Of a stretch of 64,000 nucleotides of DNA, positions 10,696 to 18,749 are shown piece after piece (within the stretch, counting starts at the first letter, position 1; the number at the start of each line of letters is the position of its first letter). The translations under genes and the position numbers were made by a program. This DNA comes from Dyella jiangningensis (GTDB taxonomy: Bacteria > Pseudomonadota > Gammaproteobacteria > Xanthomonadales > Rhodanobacteraceae). The stretch covers positions 806,001-870,000 of the forward strand of contig NZ_NFZS01000001.1 in assembly GCF_003264855.1 (NCBI RefSeq), given 5' to 3'. A model generated the notes under the pieces. It was not told the DNA's origin. It saw nothing but the letters and a program-made list of their open reading frames with translations, and did no database searches.

Positions 10696-11091
10696 ATGAG
10701 CGAGATTCCCGGCGATCTGAAATTCCTCAAGTCCCACGAATGGGCTCGCGTCGAAGACGACGGCCTGGTTCGCGTGGGTATTTCCGACCATGCCCAAGGC
10801 CAGCTGGGCGACCTCGTCTACGTCGAGTTGCCGGAAATCGGTGCCGCCGTGCAGGCCGGCCATGGCGTGGCGGTGGTTGAGTCGGTCAAGGCCGCCTCGG
10901 ACATCTACTCCCCGGTGTCGGGCGAGATCGTTGCGGTCAACGAAGCCCTCAACGACAAGCCGGAAACCATCAATGAAGACGCCTTCGGCGACGGCTGGAT
11001 CTTTCTGGTCCGCGCCAGCGATCGTGCCGAATTGAACGAGCTGCTCGACGCCGACGCCTACGCGGAGCTGGTCGAAAACGAAGACCACTGA
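10696..11091 (+). CDS. gcvH: Glycine cleavage system H protein
   Basis: A 131-residue lipoyl carrier protein that shuttles the aminomethyl intermediate between P, T and L proteins. The lipoylated Lys lies in [14 protein letters not shown] (near residue 64). The start [16 protein letters not shown] is characteristic. It is followed 21 bases after its stop by a strong terminator, so the gcvT-gcvH unit ends here. Confidence 0.98.
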   Translation: MSEIPGDLKFLKSHEWARVEDDGLVRVGISDHAQGQLGDLVYVELPEIGAAVQAGHGVAVVESVKAASDIYSPVSGEIVAVNEALNDKPETINEDAFGDGWIFLVRASDRAELNELLDADAYAELVENEDH

Positions 11092-11112
11092 TCGCTGCTC
11101 GACGCTTCGCCC

Positions 11113-11146
11113 GACGCCGGCCGCCTCAAGCGGCCGGCGTCTTTTT
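11113..11146 (+). terminator. Rho-independent terminator of gcvH
   Basis: A perfect 12-base stem (GACGCCGGCCGC / GCGGCCGGCGTC), loop CTCAA, then TTTTT. Confidence 0.95.
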
Positions 11147-11655
11147 AGGTACCGACGTGCCGTGCATCACGTTCGATGCGCCGCGTGATCGATGCCGGAT
11201 GAGTTCGAAAATCGGCGTTTTGCATCTCGCCGTCCATGCCGATAGATGGCCAAGGCGAAAGTAGGCGATCGGGGCCGGGCGAACCTTCGCGCCACCCGTC
11301 CGGCGACCCCGGGTGTCGGTCGGGGCAGGGTCGGGCGGCATTCTGTCCCCTCCGGCCGAAGAAAAATTCAGTCGTGTTTTGTTCATCCAAAATGGGGGTG
11401 CGCAGAGGCGCGCATCGCGTGAGACAGTCGCTCCAGGATGAATGAGACAGTCGAACGCGTCCGATTGGCCGTATTTGACTTATATGCCTTTTTTTAAGTG
11501 GTTTTATGCATTCCAAGATAATCGGCGAACGTTTTCGTTTAGCGGTATGGACGTCTGATCAAAAATGCACCAAGACCCCCTCCAGGCCTTGCCGGGCGGG
11601 GGTTTGGACCCTCCTGGGGGTGGGTGAAACGGATCGATTTCATGTTTAAAATCAA
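11147..11655. other. Long non-coding, AT-rich leader before metJ-H1
   Basis: About 510 bases without a credible gene. It holds an 11-base direct repeat TGAGACAGTCG at 11420-11430 and 11443-11453; a run of T (11487-11495); a lone met-box-like GGACGTCT at 11549-11556; and a C/G-rich block at 11570-11621 in which ACCCCC (11575-11580) can pair with either GGGGGT at 11599-11604 or GGGGGT at 11616-11621, giving two mutually exclusive hairpins. The local base composition is clearly lower in GC than the flanking genes. A regulatory function is inferred only from these structures. Confidence 0.5.
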
Positions 11656-11684
11656 TTGACAGCTGAAATCTTCAGGAATAGCTT
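11656..11684 (+). promoter_or_regulatory. Putative promoter of metJ-H1
   Basis: A consensus -35 TTGACA (11656-11661), 17-base spacer, weak -10 TAGCTT (11679-11684); predicted start near 11691, about 22 bases before the ATG. Confidence 0.45.
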
Positions 11685-11712
11685 TCGCATCGGAACACGG
11701 AGAACGGGTGCC

Positions 11713-12270
11713 ATGGCAACATCGAAATTCATCAAACCTTATATCGAGCATGGAGAGAAAGCCGGCGCAGTACGCAAGATCACGGTGTCGATTCCATTGC
11801 ACGTGTTGAGGCCCCTATCTGACGAACGCACCCGGCGTCAGGTAAACAATCTTCGGCACGCCACCAATAGCGATCTGCTTGTGGAGGCGTTCCTGCATGC
11901 TTTTACTGGGCAACCACTGCCAACTGATGAGGAGCTGAGACGAACTATGGCCACTGCCAAGAAAGCCGCAAAGAAACCCGCCGCCAAGAAGGCGAGCAAG
12001 AAGACCGCTGTGAAGAAGGCCGCCGCGAAGAAGCCGGTTGCCCGTAAGCCGGCCGCCAAGAAGGCTGCCAAGAAGGTCGCCAAGAAGGCCGTTGCTAAGA
12101 AGCGCCCGGCTGCCGCCAAGAAGGCTGCCGTGAAGAAGGTTGCTACCAAGAAGGTGGCGAAGAAGGCCACTGCCAAGAAGCGCACCGTGAAGAAGGCCGC
12201 TGCTGCCAAGGTGGTCAAGGCCACCAAGGCTGCCAAGGCCCCCAAGGCGGCCAAGGCTGCCAAGAAGTAA
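11713..12270 (+). CDS. metJ: MetJ methionine repressor fused to a histone H1-like Lys/Ala tail
   Basis: A 185-residue protein with two parts. Residues 1-77 are Met[12 protein letters not shown] is the ribbon strand that reads [20 protein letters not shown] is the strongly conserved central part, and [16 protein letters not shown] covers the S-adenosylmethionine pocket. E. coli MetJ has 105 residues; its C-terminal helix (about residues 80-105) is missing here. It is replaced by about 107 residues made almost entirely of Lys, Ala, Val, Thr and Pro in AAKK-type repeats (about 40 Lys, very few acidic residues), like bacterial histone H1/Hc proteins. An in-frame ATG at 11947 (residue 79), with GAGGAG 12 bases upstream, sits exactly at the junction and would yield the tail alone ([15 protein letters not shown]). 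The ATG at 11713 was chosen because the MetJ homology begins there. MetJ represses met genes with SAM as corepressor; the tail probably gives non-specific DNA binding or compaction (inference). Confidence 0.9.
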   Translation: MATSKFIKPYIEHGEKAGAVRKITVSIPLHVLRPLSDERTRRQVNNLRHATNSDLLVEAFLHAFTGQPLPTDEELRRTMATAKKAAKKPAAKKASKKTAVKKAAAKKPVARKPAAKKAAKKVAKKAVAKKRPAAAKKAAVKKVATKKVAKKATAKKRTVKKAAAAKVVKATKAAKAPKAAKAAKK

Positions 12271-12348
12271 GCTTCACCAATAACAGGCAACACCGACTTT
12301 TCTCCCCGCGGTGCCCAGCGCGGGGGGAGTCCTTCGAAAGAGCGATTC

Positions 12349-12368
12349 GTCCCGGCCCGTGCCGGGAC
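12349..12368 (+). terminator. Probable terminator stem-loop of metJ-H1
   Basis: A perfect 8-base stem GTCCCGGC / GCCGGGAC with loop CCGT, followed by GCTTCGTTTCC. The T-tract is interrupted, so termination efficiency is uncertain. Confidence 0.45.
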
Positions 12369-12531
12369 GCTTCGTTTCCGGGGTACGAAAAATTCCTAAC
12401 GTGTCGCCTGCCGGCGCCACCGCGATGCAGGTGGCGTGTGACGACTCTCCGAAGTGTGCGTGTGCGCCGCGAAGCTACGTGCGATTTGCCGTAGTGCTGC
12501 ATTGCGGTTACCTTTCGCACATCCGCGCCGC

Positions 12532-12551
12532 GGGAACCTGGGGAGGTTCCC
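12532..12551. repeat. Perfect inverted repeat upstream of the TonB-like gene
   Basis: GGGAACCT, loop GGGG, AGGTTCCC; it ends 58 bases before the next start codon. It could be an operator or an mRNA hairpin; nothing in the sequence decides. Confidence 0.4.
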
Positions 12552-12609
12552 GCTCCTGGATTCACAGGGGGAAAAAGCGCGGGTATCTGATGCCACTCGG
12601 TGAGAGATC

Positions 12610-13650
12610 ATGGATACCCGATACACACGTCATGCGCGCCGTCGTGCGCGTGGGGCCATTCGGCCCGCTGCCATCGCCATTGTTGCTGTCGTCGCCGTGC
12701 TTGCGGCAGCGTCGTGGTTCCTCATTATCAAGCCGCACCAGGAACTGATGGACACCGAAGCCGGTGGCCATCCGTCGACACCGGTGCAGGCCGGCACGGT
12801 GGCGCCGCCACCGCCGGCCAACGTGGGTGCGATGAGCATCAACCAGCTGCTCGCCGAGGCACGCAAGGCGGTGAATGAGCAGCGACTGCTCGCGCCTGCC
12901 GGCAACAATGCCTTCGAGTTCTACCTCAAGGTGCTGGAGAAGCAGCCAGGCAACCAGGTGGCGTCCGATGCGTTGCGCGAGACCTTCCCGGTCGGTGCCA
13001 GCGTGGCCGAACAGTCCATCAACCAGCGCGACTTCAATGACGCGCAGCGCCAGATCGACCTGCTGGCGAAGGCCGACCCGGCCAACTACACGCTGACCAT
13101 CCTTCGCTCCAAGCTCGATGCCCAGCGCAAGTTGCAGGATCGCGAGCAGCAGCAGGCGTCGGACAAGGAGAAGGCGGCACAGCTGGCGGCGCAGAAGGCG
13201 GCATCGGACAAGGCCGAGGCGGATCGCCAGGCGGCCGAAGCGCAGCAGCGCACCTTGGCCGAGCAGCAGCAGCGCGCGGCGCAGGCGCGCCTGGCGCAGC
13301 AGCAACAGCAGAGCGAGGCGCGCCAGCAGCAGGCGGCGGCCACCACGGCGGCAGCGAGCGACAGCGGTGCTGCCGGCGGCACGCACGGGCCGGTGCTGGT
13401 GCGCAACGTCAATCCGCGCTATCCCACGACGGCGGTGCGCGCCAACCAGGAAGGCTGGGTGGAGGTGACCTTCACCATCACGCCGGAAGGCAACGTGGAT
13501 GACGTCAAGGTGGTGGATGCCGAGCCGCGCCACGTGTTCGACCGCGCTGCCGTGGAAGCGGTGAGTCGCTGGAAGTACCAGCCGGCCACGCAGAACGGCA
13601 CGCCGATCGCGTCGCAGGACAAGCGCCGCATCGTGTTCAAGCTCAACTGA
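12610..13650 (+). CDS. TonB-like energy transducer with coiled-coil linker
   Basis: A 346-residue protein with a cytoplasmic Arg-rich N-terminus, one transmembrane helix (about residues 19-40), a periplasmic region with a TPR-like stretch (about 70-175), and a Gln/Ala/Lys-rich coiled coil (about 175-250, with runs such as AEQQQRAAQARLAQQQQQ). It ends in a TonB C-terminal domain (about 262-346: NPRYPTTAVRANQEGWVEVTFTI, VVDAEPRHVFDRAAVEAV, WKYQPA). TonB delivers proton-motive force to outer-membrane receptors. The usual Pro-rich spacer is replaced by the coiled coil. No exbB/exbD follow; a terminator does. It may serve one of the TonB-dependent receptors in this window, or be a cell-envelope protein that only borrows the domain. 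Confidence 0.8.
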   Translation: MDTRYTRHARRRARGAIRPAAIAIVAVVAVLAAASWFLIIKPHQELMDTEAGGHPSTPVQAGTVAPPPPANVGAMSINQLLAEARKAVNEQRLLAPAGNNAFEFYLKVLEKQPGNQVASDALRETFPVGASVAEQSINQRDFNDAQRQIDLLAKADPANYTLTILRSKLDAQRKLQDREQQQASDKEKAAQLAAQKAASDKAEADRQAAEAQQRTLAEQQQRAAQARLAQQQQQSEARQQQAAATTAAASDSGAAGGTHGPVLVRNVNPRYPTTAVRANQEGWVEVTFTITPEGNVDDVKVVDAEPRHVFDRAAVEAVSRWKYQPATQNGTPIASQDKRRIVFKLN

Positions 13651-13692
13651 CGGAAGGCGCCACGCTACGGCGTGGCCACCTGCAGGACCAGG

Positions 13693-13726
13693 GGCGCCGC
13701 GTGGAAGCACGCGGCGCCTTCTTCTT
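13693..13726 (+). terminator. Rho-independent terminator of the TonB-like gene
   Basis: An 11-base stem GGCGCCGCGTG / CACGCGGCGCC with loop GAAG, then TTCTTCTTG. It lies between convergent genes. Confidence 0.85.
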
Positions 13727-13740
13727 GCTCAAGTGTCGCG

Positions 13741-15075
13741 TCAATTCCCCGAGAGATCGTGGTCCGCCGGGAGATCGTGCTTGTGGCCGCGGCCGCTGGC
13801 GGCGGTTCTGCCCTTGCTGCGTGTCTTGCCCTTGGCGATGGCCGAGGTCTTCGGCGCGCTGCCTTCGATGCCGGCCCAATCCACGTGCGGAAGGCCGAGC
13901 AGTTCGTCGAACACCATCGGCATCAGGCCGGCGGGTGTCGGACCCGACGAGTTCCACATCGTCACCACGCCGATGCGGTACTTCGGCAGGAAGCCGATCA
14001 TGGTGCGGTAGCCCTCGACGGCGCCGGCGTGGAACACCATCGTCTCGCCTTCGTAGTCGAACACGCGCCAGCCGAGCGCATAGGACGCATCCGACAATCG
14101 CGCGCGACGCCAGGGTGAGGAGTGCAGTTCCACGGGCGTGGCGACTTCCGGTGTGTGCAGGGTGTCCAGCAGCTTGGCCGGCAGCACGTCCGGCCGGCCA
14201 CCCATCTGCGCGATCAGCCACTGCTCCATGTCGCGCAGGCTGGCGTTGACGCCGGCGGCGGGCGCCACGCGGTAATAGGCCTGCTTGGGTTCGAAGGGAA
14301 TCCATCCGTTGCTGGTCTGTCGATGCGGACGCGCCCAGCTCTTGCTCTCCTCCAGGCCTTCGCGGCCGTAGCTGGCCGTCTTCATGCCGAGAGGAAAGAA
14401 GATGCGCTTGTCGACCTGGCGGCTGAAGAAGTCGCCGGTCTGCGCATAGACGATGTCGCCGATCAGGCTGAAGGCGATGTTCTGGTAGCCGTAGCACTGG
14501 CCCACGTCGCAGGTGAGCGTGACCTCGTCGAGCTTGCGCGCGAGCTCCTCGTACGGGATGTTTTCCTCGAGCATGTTGTCGTAGGTGTTCTTCGGCAGAC
14601 CCAGCCGCTGGCCGAGGATGTCGCGCACGGTGGCCTGTTCGGCGGCGCTGTCGCTCTTGAGATGGAAGAACGGCAGCACTGCAGCGAGCTTGGTGTCCCA
14701 GCTCAGCTTGCCGTCGCCTACCAGCACGCCGGTCAGGGCGGTGGCGAACGCCTTGGAGAGCGAGGCAAGGCGAAATACCGTTTCCGGTGTGATCGGCTCG
14801 CGCGTGCTGGCGTTGGCGTAGCCGATGGTGTCCTCGAAGACGACCTTGTCGTCGACCACCACCGCGGTGGCGAGGCCGGCCACTTCATTGCGCTGGTCCA
14901 GGCGATCCAGCCACTGCTGGTAGGCGCTCAGCGCTTCCTTGAGGCGTTCGGGCGGCAGCGTCTGTGGGGTTGCCGCGGCAGAGTCGGCGGGGGGCGTGGC
15001 GGCGCGCACATGCAACGGGACGAAGGACAATCCCAGTGCCGCGACGACGACCAATGAAATCGTGCGAAACGTCAT
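13741..15075 (-). CDS. Periplasmic serine hydrolase, beta-lactamase class C / S12 family
   Basis: A 444-residue secreted enzyme of the penicillin-binding-protein fold. A signal peptide (MTFRTISLVVVAALGLSF, cleavage near HVRA-ATPP) starts at ATG 15075; an upstream GTG at 15108 would spoil the signal and lacks a ribosome site. The active-site motifs are SLSK (Ser-x-x-Lys), YQN (Tyr-x-Asn) and HAG in the position of the KTG motif. The C-terminal 50 residues are basic and low-complexity (GKTRSKGRTAASGRGHKH). The family includes esterases, D-aminopeptidases and AmpC; the HAG motif argues against a true beta-lactamase. It is convergent with the TonB-like gene. Confidence 0.85.
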   Translation of the reverse strand: MTFRTISLVVVAALGLSFVPLHVRAATPPADSAAATPQTLPPERLKEALSAYQQWLDRLDQRNEVAGLATAVVVDDKVVFEDTIGYANASTREPITPETVFRLASLSKAFATALTGVLVGDGKLSWDTKLAAVLPFFHLKSDSAAEQATVRDILGQRLGLPKNTYDNMLEENIPYEELARKLDEVTLTCDVGQCYGYQNIAFSLIGDIVYAQTGDFFSRQVDKRIFFPLGMKTASYGREGLEESKSWARPHRQTSNGWIPFEPKQAYYRVAPAAGVNASLRDMEQWLIAQMGGRPDVLPAKLLDTLHTPEVATPVELHSSPWRRARLSDASYALGWRVFDYEGETMVFHAGAVEGYRTMIGFLPKYRIGVVTMWNSSGPTPAGLMPMVFDELLGLPHVDWAGIEGSAPKTSAIAKGKTRSKGRTAASGRGHKHDLPADHDLSGN

Positions 15076-15261
15076 GTTGCCTGAACGTTGGCGGCGCCCG
15101 AGGGACACCGATGGAATGGAATCGGCACCGGACGCTGCCGGGCCAGTCGGATTGCGAGCCGGAATCCTTCCATGACGCCGCGCGAGAGTACCGCAGGAAT
15201 GGCTGAAAAGTCCCTGTCGCGGCGGTCGGGGAAGGCTTCCATTAAGACCGCGTGAGGAACG

Positions 15262-16839
15262 TCATGTTGCGCCCAGGATCAGCTCGCTCGCCCGTTCGGC
15301 CATCATGATCACCGGTGCATTGGTGTTGCCGCTCGGCAGGCTCGGCATCGCCGAGGCATCGACCACACGCAGTCCCTCGATGCCGCGCACGCGAAGTTCG
15401 CTGTCGAGCGGGGCGGCTGCGTCGTCGCCCATGCGGCAGGTGCCCGCGGGGTGATAAATCGTCTCGGCCTTGCGCCGGATGAAGTCGATGTACTCCGCAT
15501 CGGTCTGCAGCGCTCGTTCGGGAAAGACGGGCGCGCCGCGATAGGACGCGAAGGCCGGCTGCGAAAGGATTTCGCGCGACAGGCGGGCGGCCTCGACCAT
15601 GCGCTGCAGGTCGTGTCCCTCTGCATCGCCGAGGTAGTTCGCATGGATGGCGATCGGCTGCGCAGGATCCGCCGAACGCAGACGCAGTTGGCCACGGCTG
15701 CGTGGGTGCAAATAGCACGCGTGCACCGTATAGCCGTAGCCGGGCAGACGATGACGACCGTGGTCGTCCAGCTGCGCAGGCACGAAATGGAACTGGATGT
15801 CACAGCGCTCGTCCGTGGCCAGCCGGCTGCGCACGAAGCCGCCGGCTTCCGCCACGTTGGAACTGCCGGGACCATCGCGATGACGCAGGAATCGCCAGCC
15901 CGCCGCGAGCTCGTTGAGATGATCGTAGGAAACCTTCCGCGTGCTGCCGTCGAGCGTGCAGATGTCCAGGTGATCCTGCAGGTGCGCGCCGACGTCCGGC
16001 ACATCGGCCTGCACCACAACGCCATGCTCGCGCAGGTGATCCGCCGGCCCGATGCCGGAGAGCATCAGCAACTGCGGCGTATTGATGGCGCCGCCGGCGA
16101 GGATGACTTCGCCCGCTTCGAGGATCGCCGCATGACCCTGCAACTGCACGCCCACGGCGCGTCCATCGCGGATCACCACGCGGGCGACCGCCGCCTTGGT
16201 GCGCACTTCGAGATTCGGCCGTTGTCGTGCCGGCTGCAGGTAGGCCACCGCGGTCGAGCAGCGCCGGCCATCGCGCTGCGTGACCTGGTACAGGCCGAAG
16301 CCTTCCTGCCGCGCGCCGTTGAAGTCGTCGTTGCGCGGATGGCCGGCACTGACACCTGCGTCGATGAACGCCGCCGACAGTTCGTTGTGATGGCGCAGGT
16401 CGCTCACGCCAAGTGGCCCGCCTGCGCCGTGCAGTGCGCTGGCGCCGCGGGTGTTGTCTTCGCTATGGATGAACCAGGGAAGCACCTGTTCCCACGACCA
16501 GCGCGCATCGCCGGTGGCCTGCGCCCAGCGGTCGTAGTCGCCGGGCACGCCGCGCGCGTAGATCATCGCGTTGATGGCGCTGGAACCCCCCAGCGTCTTG
16601 CCGCGTGGCCACCACAGCCGTCGGTCATGCAGTTGCGGCTCGGGCTCGGTGTGGTAGTTCCAGTTGAAATGGCGGTTGTTGGCCAGGCGGGCGATGCCGG
16701 CAGGCATGTGGATCAGCGGATGCCAGTCGCTCGGTCCCGCCTCGAGCAGCAGTACGCGCTTGCCGCGATGGGCGCTCAAGCGGTTGGCCAGCACGCAGCC
16801 GGCCGAACCGGCACCCACGATGATGTAGTCGTACGTCAC
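15262..16839 (-). CDS. GMC-family FAD oxidoreductase (choline dehydrogenase-like)
   Basis: A 525-residue flavoenzyme that oxidises a primary alcohol. The FAD-binding motif is GAGSAGCVLANRL at the N-terminus; the GMC signature is GKTLGGSSAINAMIYARG; the catalytic His lies in YHPAGTCRMG and a second conserved site in NTNAPVIMMAERAS. The start is GTG 16839, preceded by AGGGGA at the right distance. It resembles BetA/AlkJ, but no betB or transporter of choline is adjacent, so the substrate is open. No signal peptide is present. Confidence 0.9.
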   Translation of the reverse strand: MTYDYIIVGAGSAGCVLANRLSAHRGKRVLLLEAGPSDWHPLIHMPAGIARLANNRHFNWNYHTEPEPQLHDRRLWWPRGKTLGGSSAINAMIYARGVPGDYDRWAQATGDARWSWEQVLPWFIHSEDNTRGASALHGAGGPLGVSDLRHHNELSAAFIDAGVSAGHPRNDDFNGARQEGFGLYQVTQRDGRRCSTAVAYLQPARQRPNLEVRTKAAVARVVIRDGRAVGVQLQGHAAILEAGEVILAGGAINTPQLLMLSGIGPADHLREHGVVVQADVPDVGAHLQDHLDICTLDGSTRKVSYDHLNELAAGWRFLRHRDGPGSSNVAEAGGFVRSRLATDERCDIQFHFVPAQLDDHGRHRLPGYGYTVHACYLHPRSRGQLRLRSADPAQPIAIHANYLGDAEGHDLQRMVEAARLSREILSQPAFASYRGAPVFPERALQTDAEYIDFIRRKAETIYHPAGTCRMGDDAAAPLDSELRVRGIEGLRVVDASAMPSLPSGNTNAPVIMMAERASELILGAT

Positions 16840-16900
16840 TTCGTCCCCTGCCCATGACTGTCACGACCGCATGCTAGTCTGATGCGGACCTTTGCTGGAA

Positions 16901-18223
16901 ATGCCGGTGAATACCACCCGACCTGCCACAGCGAACGAAGGCCTTGCATCGGTGCTTTCCACCGTGGCCTTCTTCTTCGTGATGATGGCCTACTACATCA
17001 TCCGGCCCGTGCGCGAACAACTCAGCGGCGCCGTCGGATCAAAAGAACTGCCCTTGTTCTACGGCATCACGTTCGTCGTGATGCTGCTGCTGACACCCGT
17101 GTTCGGTGCCATGGTGGCGCGTTTCCCGCGCAAGCGGCTGCTTGGCTGGAGCTACAGCTTCTTCGTGCTCTGCCTCGTCGCGTTCGTGCCGGCCTTCGTG
17201 CTGCAGGATCGCATCGGGGCGCGCGAGCTCGGCTCGGTGTTCTTCGTCTGGGTGAGCGTGTTCAACCTGTTCGTCGTCTCGCTGTTCTGGAGCCTCATGG
17301 CGGACATCTTCCAGAGCGAGCAGGCAAGGCGGGTCTTTCCCACCATCGCGCTTGGCGGCATGGCCGGTGCCGTCACCGGCCCGGGATTCGGCAAGCTGCT
17401 GGTCGGGTTGATCGGCGTGCCGGCTTTACTCGTGGTGTCGGCCATTGCCTTGCTCCTTGCGCTGGGCCTGCTGCTCACCTTGTCCACGCGCTACGACCAT
17501 TGCTCGCCCGGTGCGCACGACGAGGCGGTGGGCGGCTCGCTGTGGGCGGGCATCAAGGAGTCGTGGACGCGGCCATTCCTGCGTTACATGGCCGTGCTGA
17601 TGGTGCTGGGCGATGGCATCGGCACGCTGGCTTATGCGCTGATGGCCGATTACACGTACTCGCATTATCCCGATCGCGTCGCCCGTACCAATTTCTATTA
17701 CAACCTGGACTGGGCCACCAACATCCTGGGCGCGGTGCTGCAGCTCACGGTCACGCGCTGGCTGCTGGTGCGCAAGGGGGCAGGCTGGGGCCTGGTGGTG
17801 CCGGCACTGGTCAATCTCGCGCTGCTGCTGCTCGTGATGGTGCTGGGCATCGGCAATATCAGCGTGTTCGGATTCGCCGTGCCCATGCTCGCGATCATGA
17901 TGGCCGGTACCCGCGGCTTCGCCTATGGCATGACCAAGCCGGCTTCCGACGCGCTGTATACGCGCGTACCGCGCGAGACGCGTTACAAGGGCAAGAACTT
18001 CGTGGAGACCACCATCTGGCGTTTCGGTGACCTCGCGGTCACCACCGGCGTCAATTTGCTGGGATCGCTGGGTGTGGCGGTGGCCGGCATGGCCGGTATC
18101 GGCGCAGGCATTTCCGCGCTGGCCACGTGGGTGGCGGCACGCGCCGGCCGCTCGCCCGACCTGCTGCCGGAACAACAGGACGGGACGGCAGCGCCTCAGG
18201 CCGTGCGGACGGCCGGGGCATGA
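16901..18223 (+). CDS. Major-facilitator / ATP:ADP-translocase-like transporter
   Basis: About 440 residues with roughly a dozen hydrophobic segments. The first segment ends in YYIIRPVREQ, resembling the (L/I)RP(L/V)R(D/E) motif of the Tlc/Npt nucleotide transporters; DALYTRVPRETRYKGKNFVET in the last third is also typical of that group. Free-living bacteria carry such homologues, but the substrate is unknown. ATG 16901 and GTG 16907 are both possible starts; GGAA is better spaced for the GTG. It is convergent with the CBS gene (6-base gap). Confidence 0.75.
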   Translation: MPVNTTRPATANEGLASVLSTVAFFFVMMAYYIIRPVREQLSGAVGSKELPLFYGITFVVMLLLTPVFGAMVARFPRKRLLGWSYSFFVLCLVAFVPAFVLQDRIGARELGSVFFVWVSVFNLFVVSLFWSLMADIFQSEQARRVFPTIALGGMAGAVTGPGFGKLLVGLIGVPALLVVSAIALLLALGLLLTLSTRYDHCSPGAHDEAVGGSLWAGIKESWTRPFLRYMAVLMVLGDGIGTLAYALMADYTYSHYPDRVARTNFYYNLDWATNILGAVLQLTVTRWLLVRKGAGWGLVVPALVNLALLLLVMVLGIGNISVFGFAVPMLAIMMAGTRGFAYGMTKPASDALYTRVPRETRYKGKNFVETTIWRFGDLAVTTGVNLLGSLGVAVAGMAGIGAGISALATWVAARAGRSPDLLPEQQDGTAAPQAVRTAGA

Positions 18224-18229
18224 CCCCAC

Positions 18230-18658
18230 TCAGCTGGTGATGTAGCGCTGCAGTTGTTCGATCTGTTCGGCCTGCGCGTCGATGACTTCCTTCACCAGGT
18301 CGCCGATCGAAATGACGCCGACCACCGCGTCGCCGGCCACCACCGGCAGATGGCGAATACGACTGTCGGTACAAAGGCGCATGCAGTCGAACACGTCGGT
18401 GTCCGGCCCCACGGTAAGCGCGGGACTGCTCATGATTTCCGAGACGGCGGTCTGTGCGGAAGAGCGGCCCTGCAGGATGACCTTGCGCGCGTAGTCGCGC
18501 TCGGAAACGATGCCTACCAGCCGTTCGCCGCGCATCACCAGCAGGGCGCCGACGCGGCGCTCGGCCATGTGCTTGATCGCTTCGAGTACGGGCGCGTCCG
18601 GTGCGATGCTGTAGATGTCGGTGCCCTTGCCTTCCAGCAAATGCTTGACCTGGCGCAT
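18230..18658 (-). CDS. Tandem CBS-domain protein
   Basis: A 142-residue cytoplasmic protein made of two CBS domains (about 8-62 and 72-128), with LVGIVSERDYARKV and VVGVISIGDLVKEVI as domain ends. CBS pairs bind adenine nucleotides and act as energy sensors. The start ATG at 18658 has a strong GGGAGG site seven bases upstream; a longer in-frame extension was rejected. The C-terminal IDAQAEQIEQLQRYITS is helical. No partner enzyme is adjacent. Confidence 0.9.
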   Translation of the reverse strand: MRQVKHLLEGKGTDIYSIAPDAPVLEAIKHMAERRVGALLVMRGERLVGIVSERDYARKVILQGRSSAQTAVSEIMSSPALTVGPDTDVFDCMRLCTDSRIRHLPVVAGDAVVGVISIGDLVKEVIDAQAEQIEQLQRYITS

Positions 18659-18749
18659 GCTTGAACCTCCCAGGCGGCCGCGGACAGGCCGCATGGGAGG
18701 AGTCTAGCGCCGCATCGTCGGCGTGGTGTTGGGGGGATGTGAAGCGCAG

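Larger units (their letters stand above)
12271..12609. other. Non-coding gap with several stem-loops
   Basis: 339 bases between metJ-H1 and the TonB-like gene. Apart from the two hairpins listed separately, there is a third imperfect C/G hairpin at 12302-12329. No coding region and no clear promoter for the downstream gene were recognised. Confidence 0.5.

Noticed and set aside
11947-12270. AAGAAGGCC-type DNA repeats as a CRISPR or VNTR array
   Set aside because: They are in-frame Lys/Ala codons of the metJ-H1 tail without spacers of constant length.
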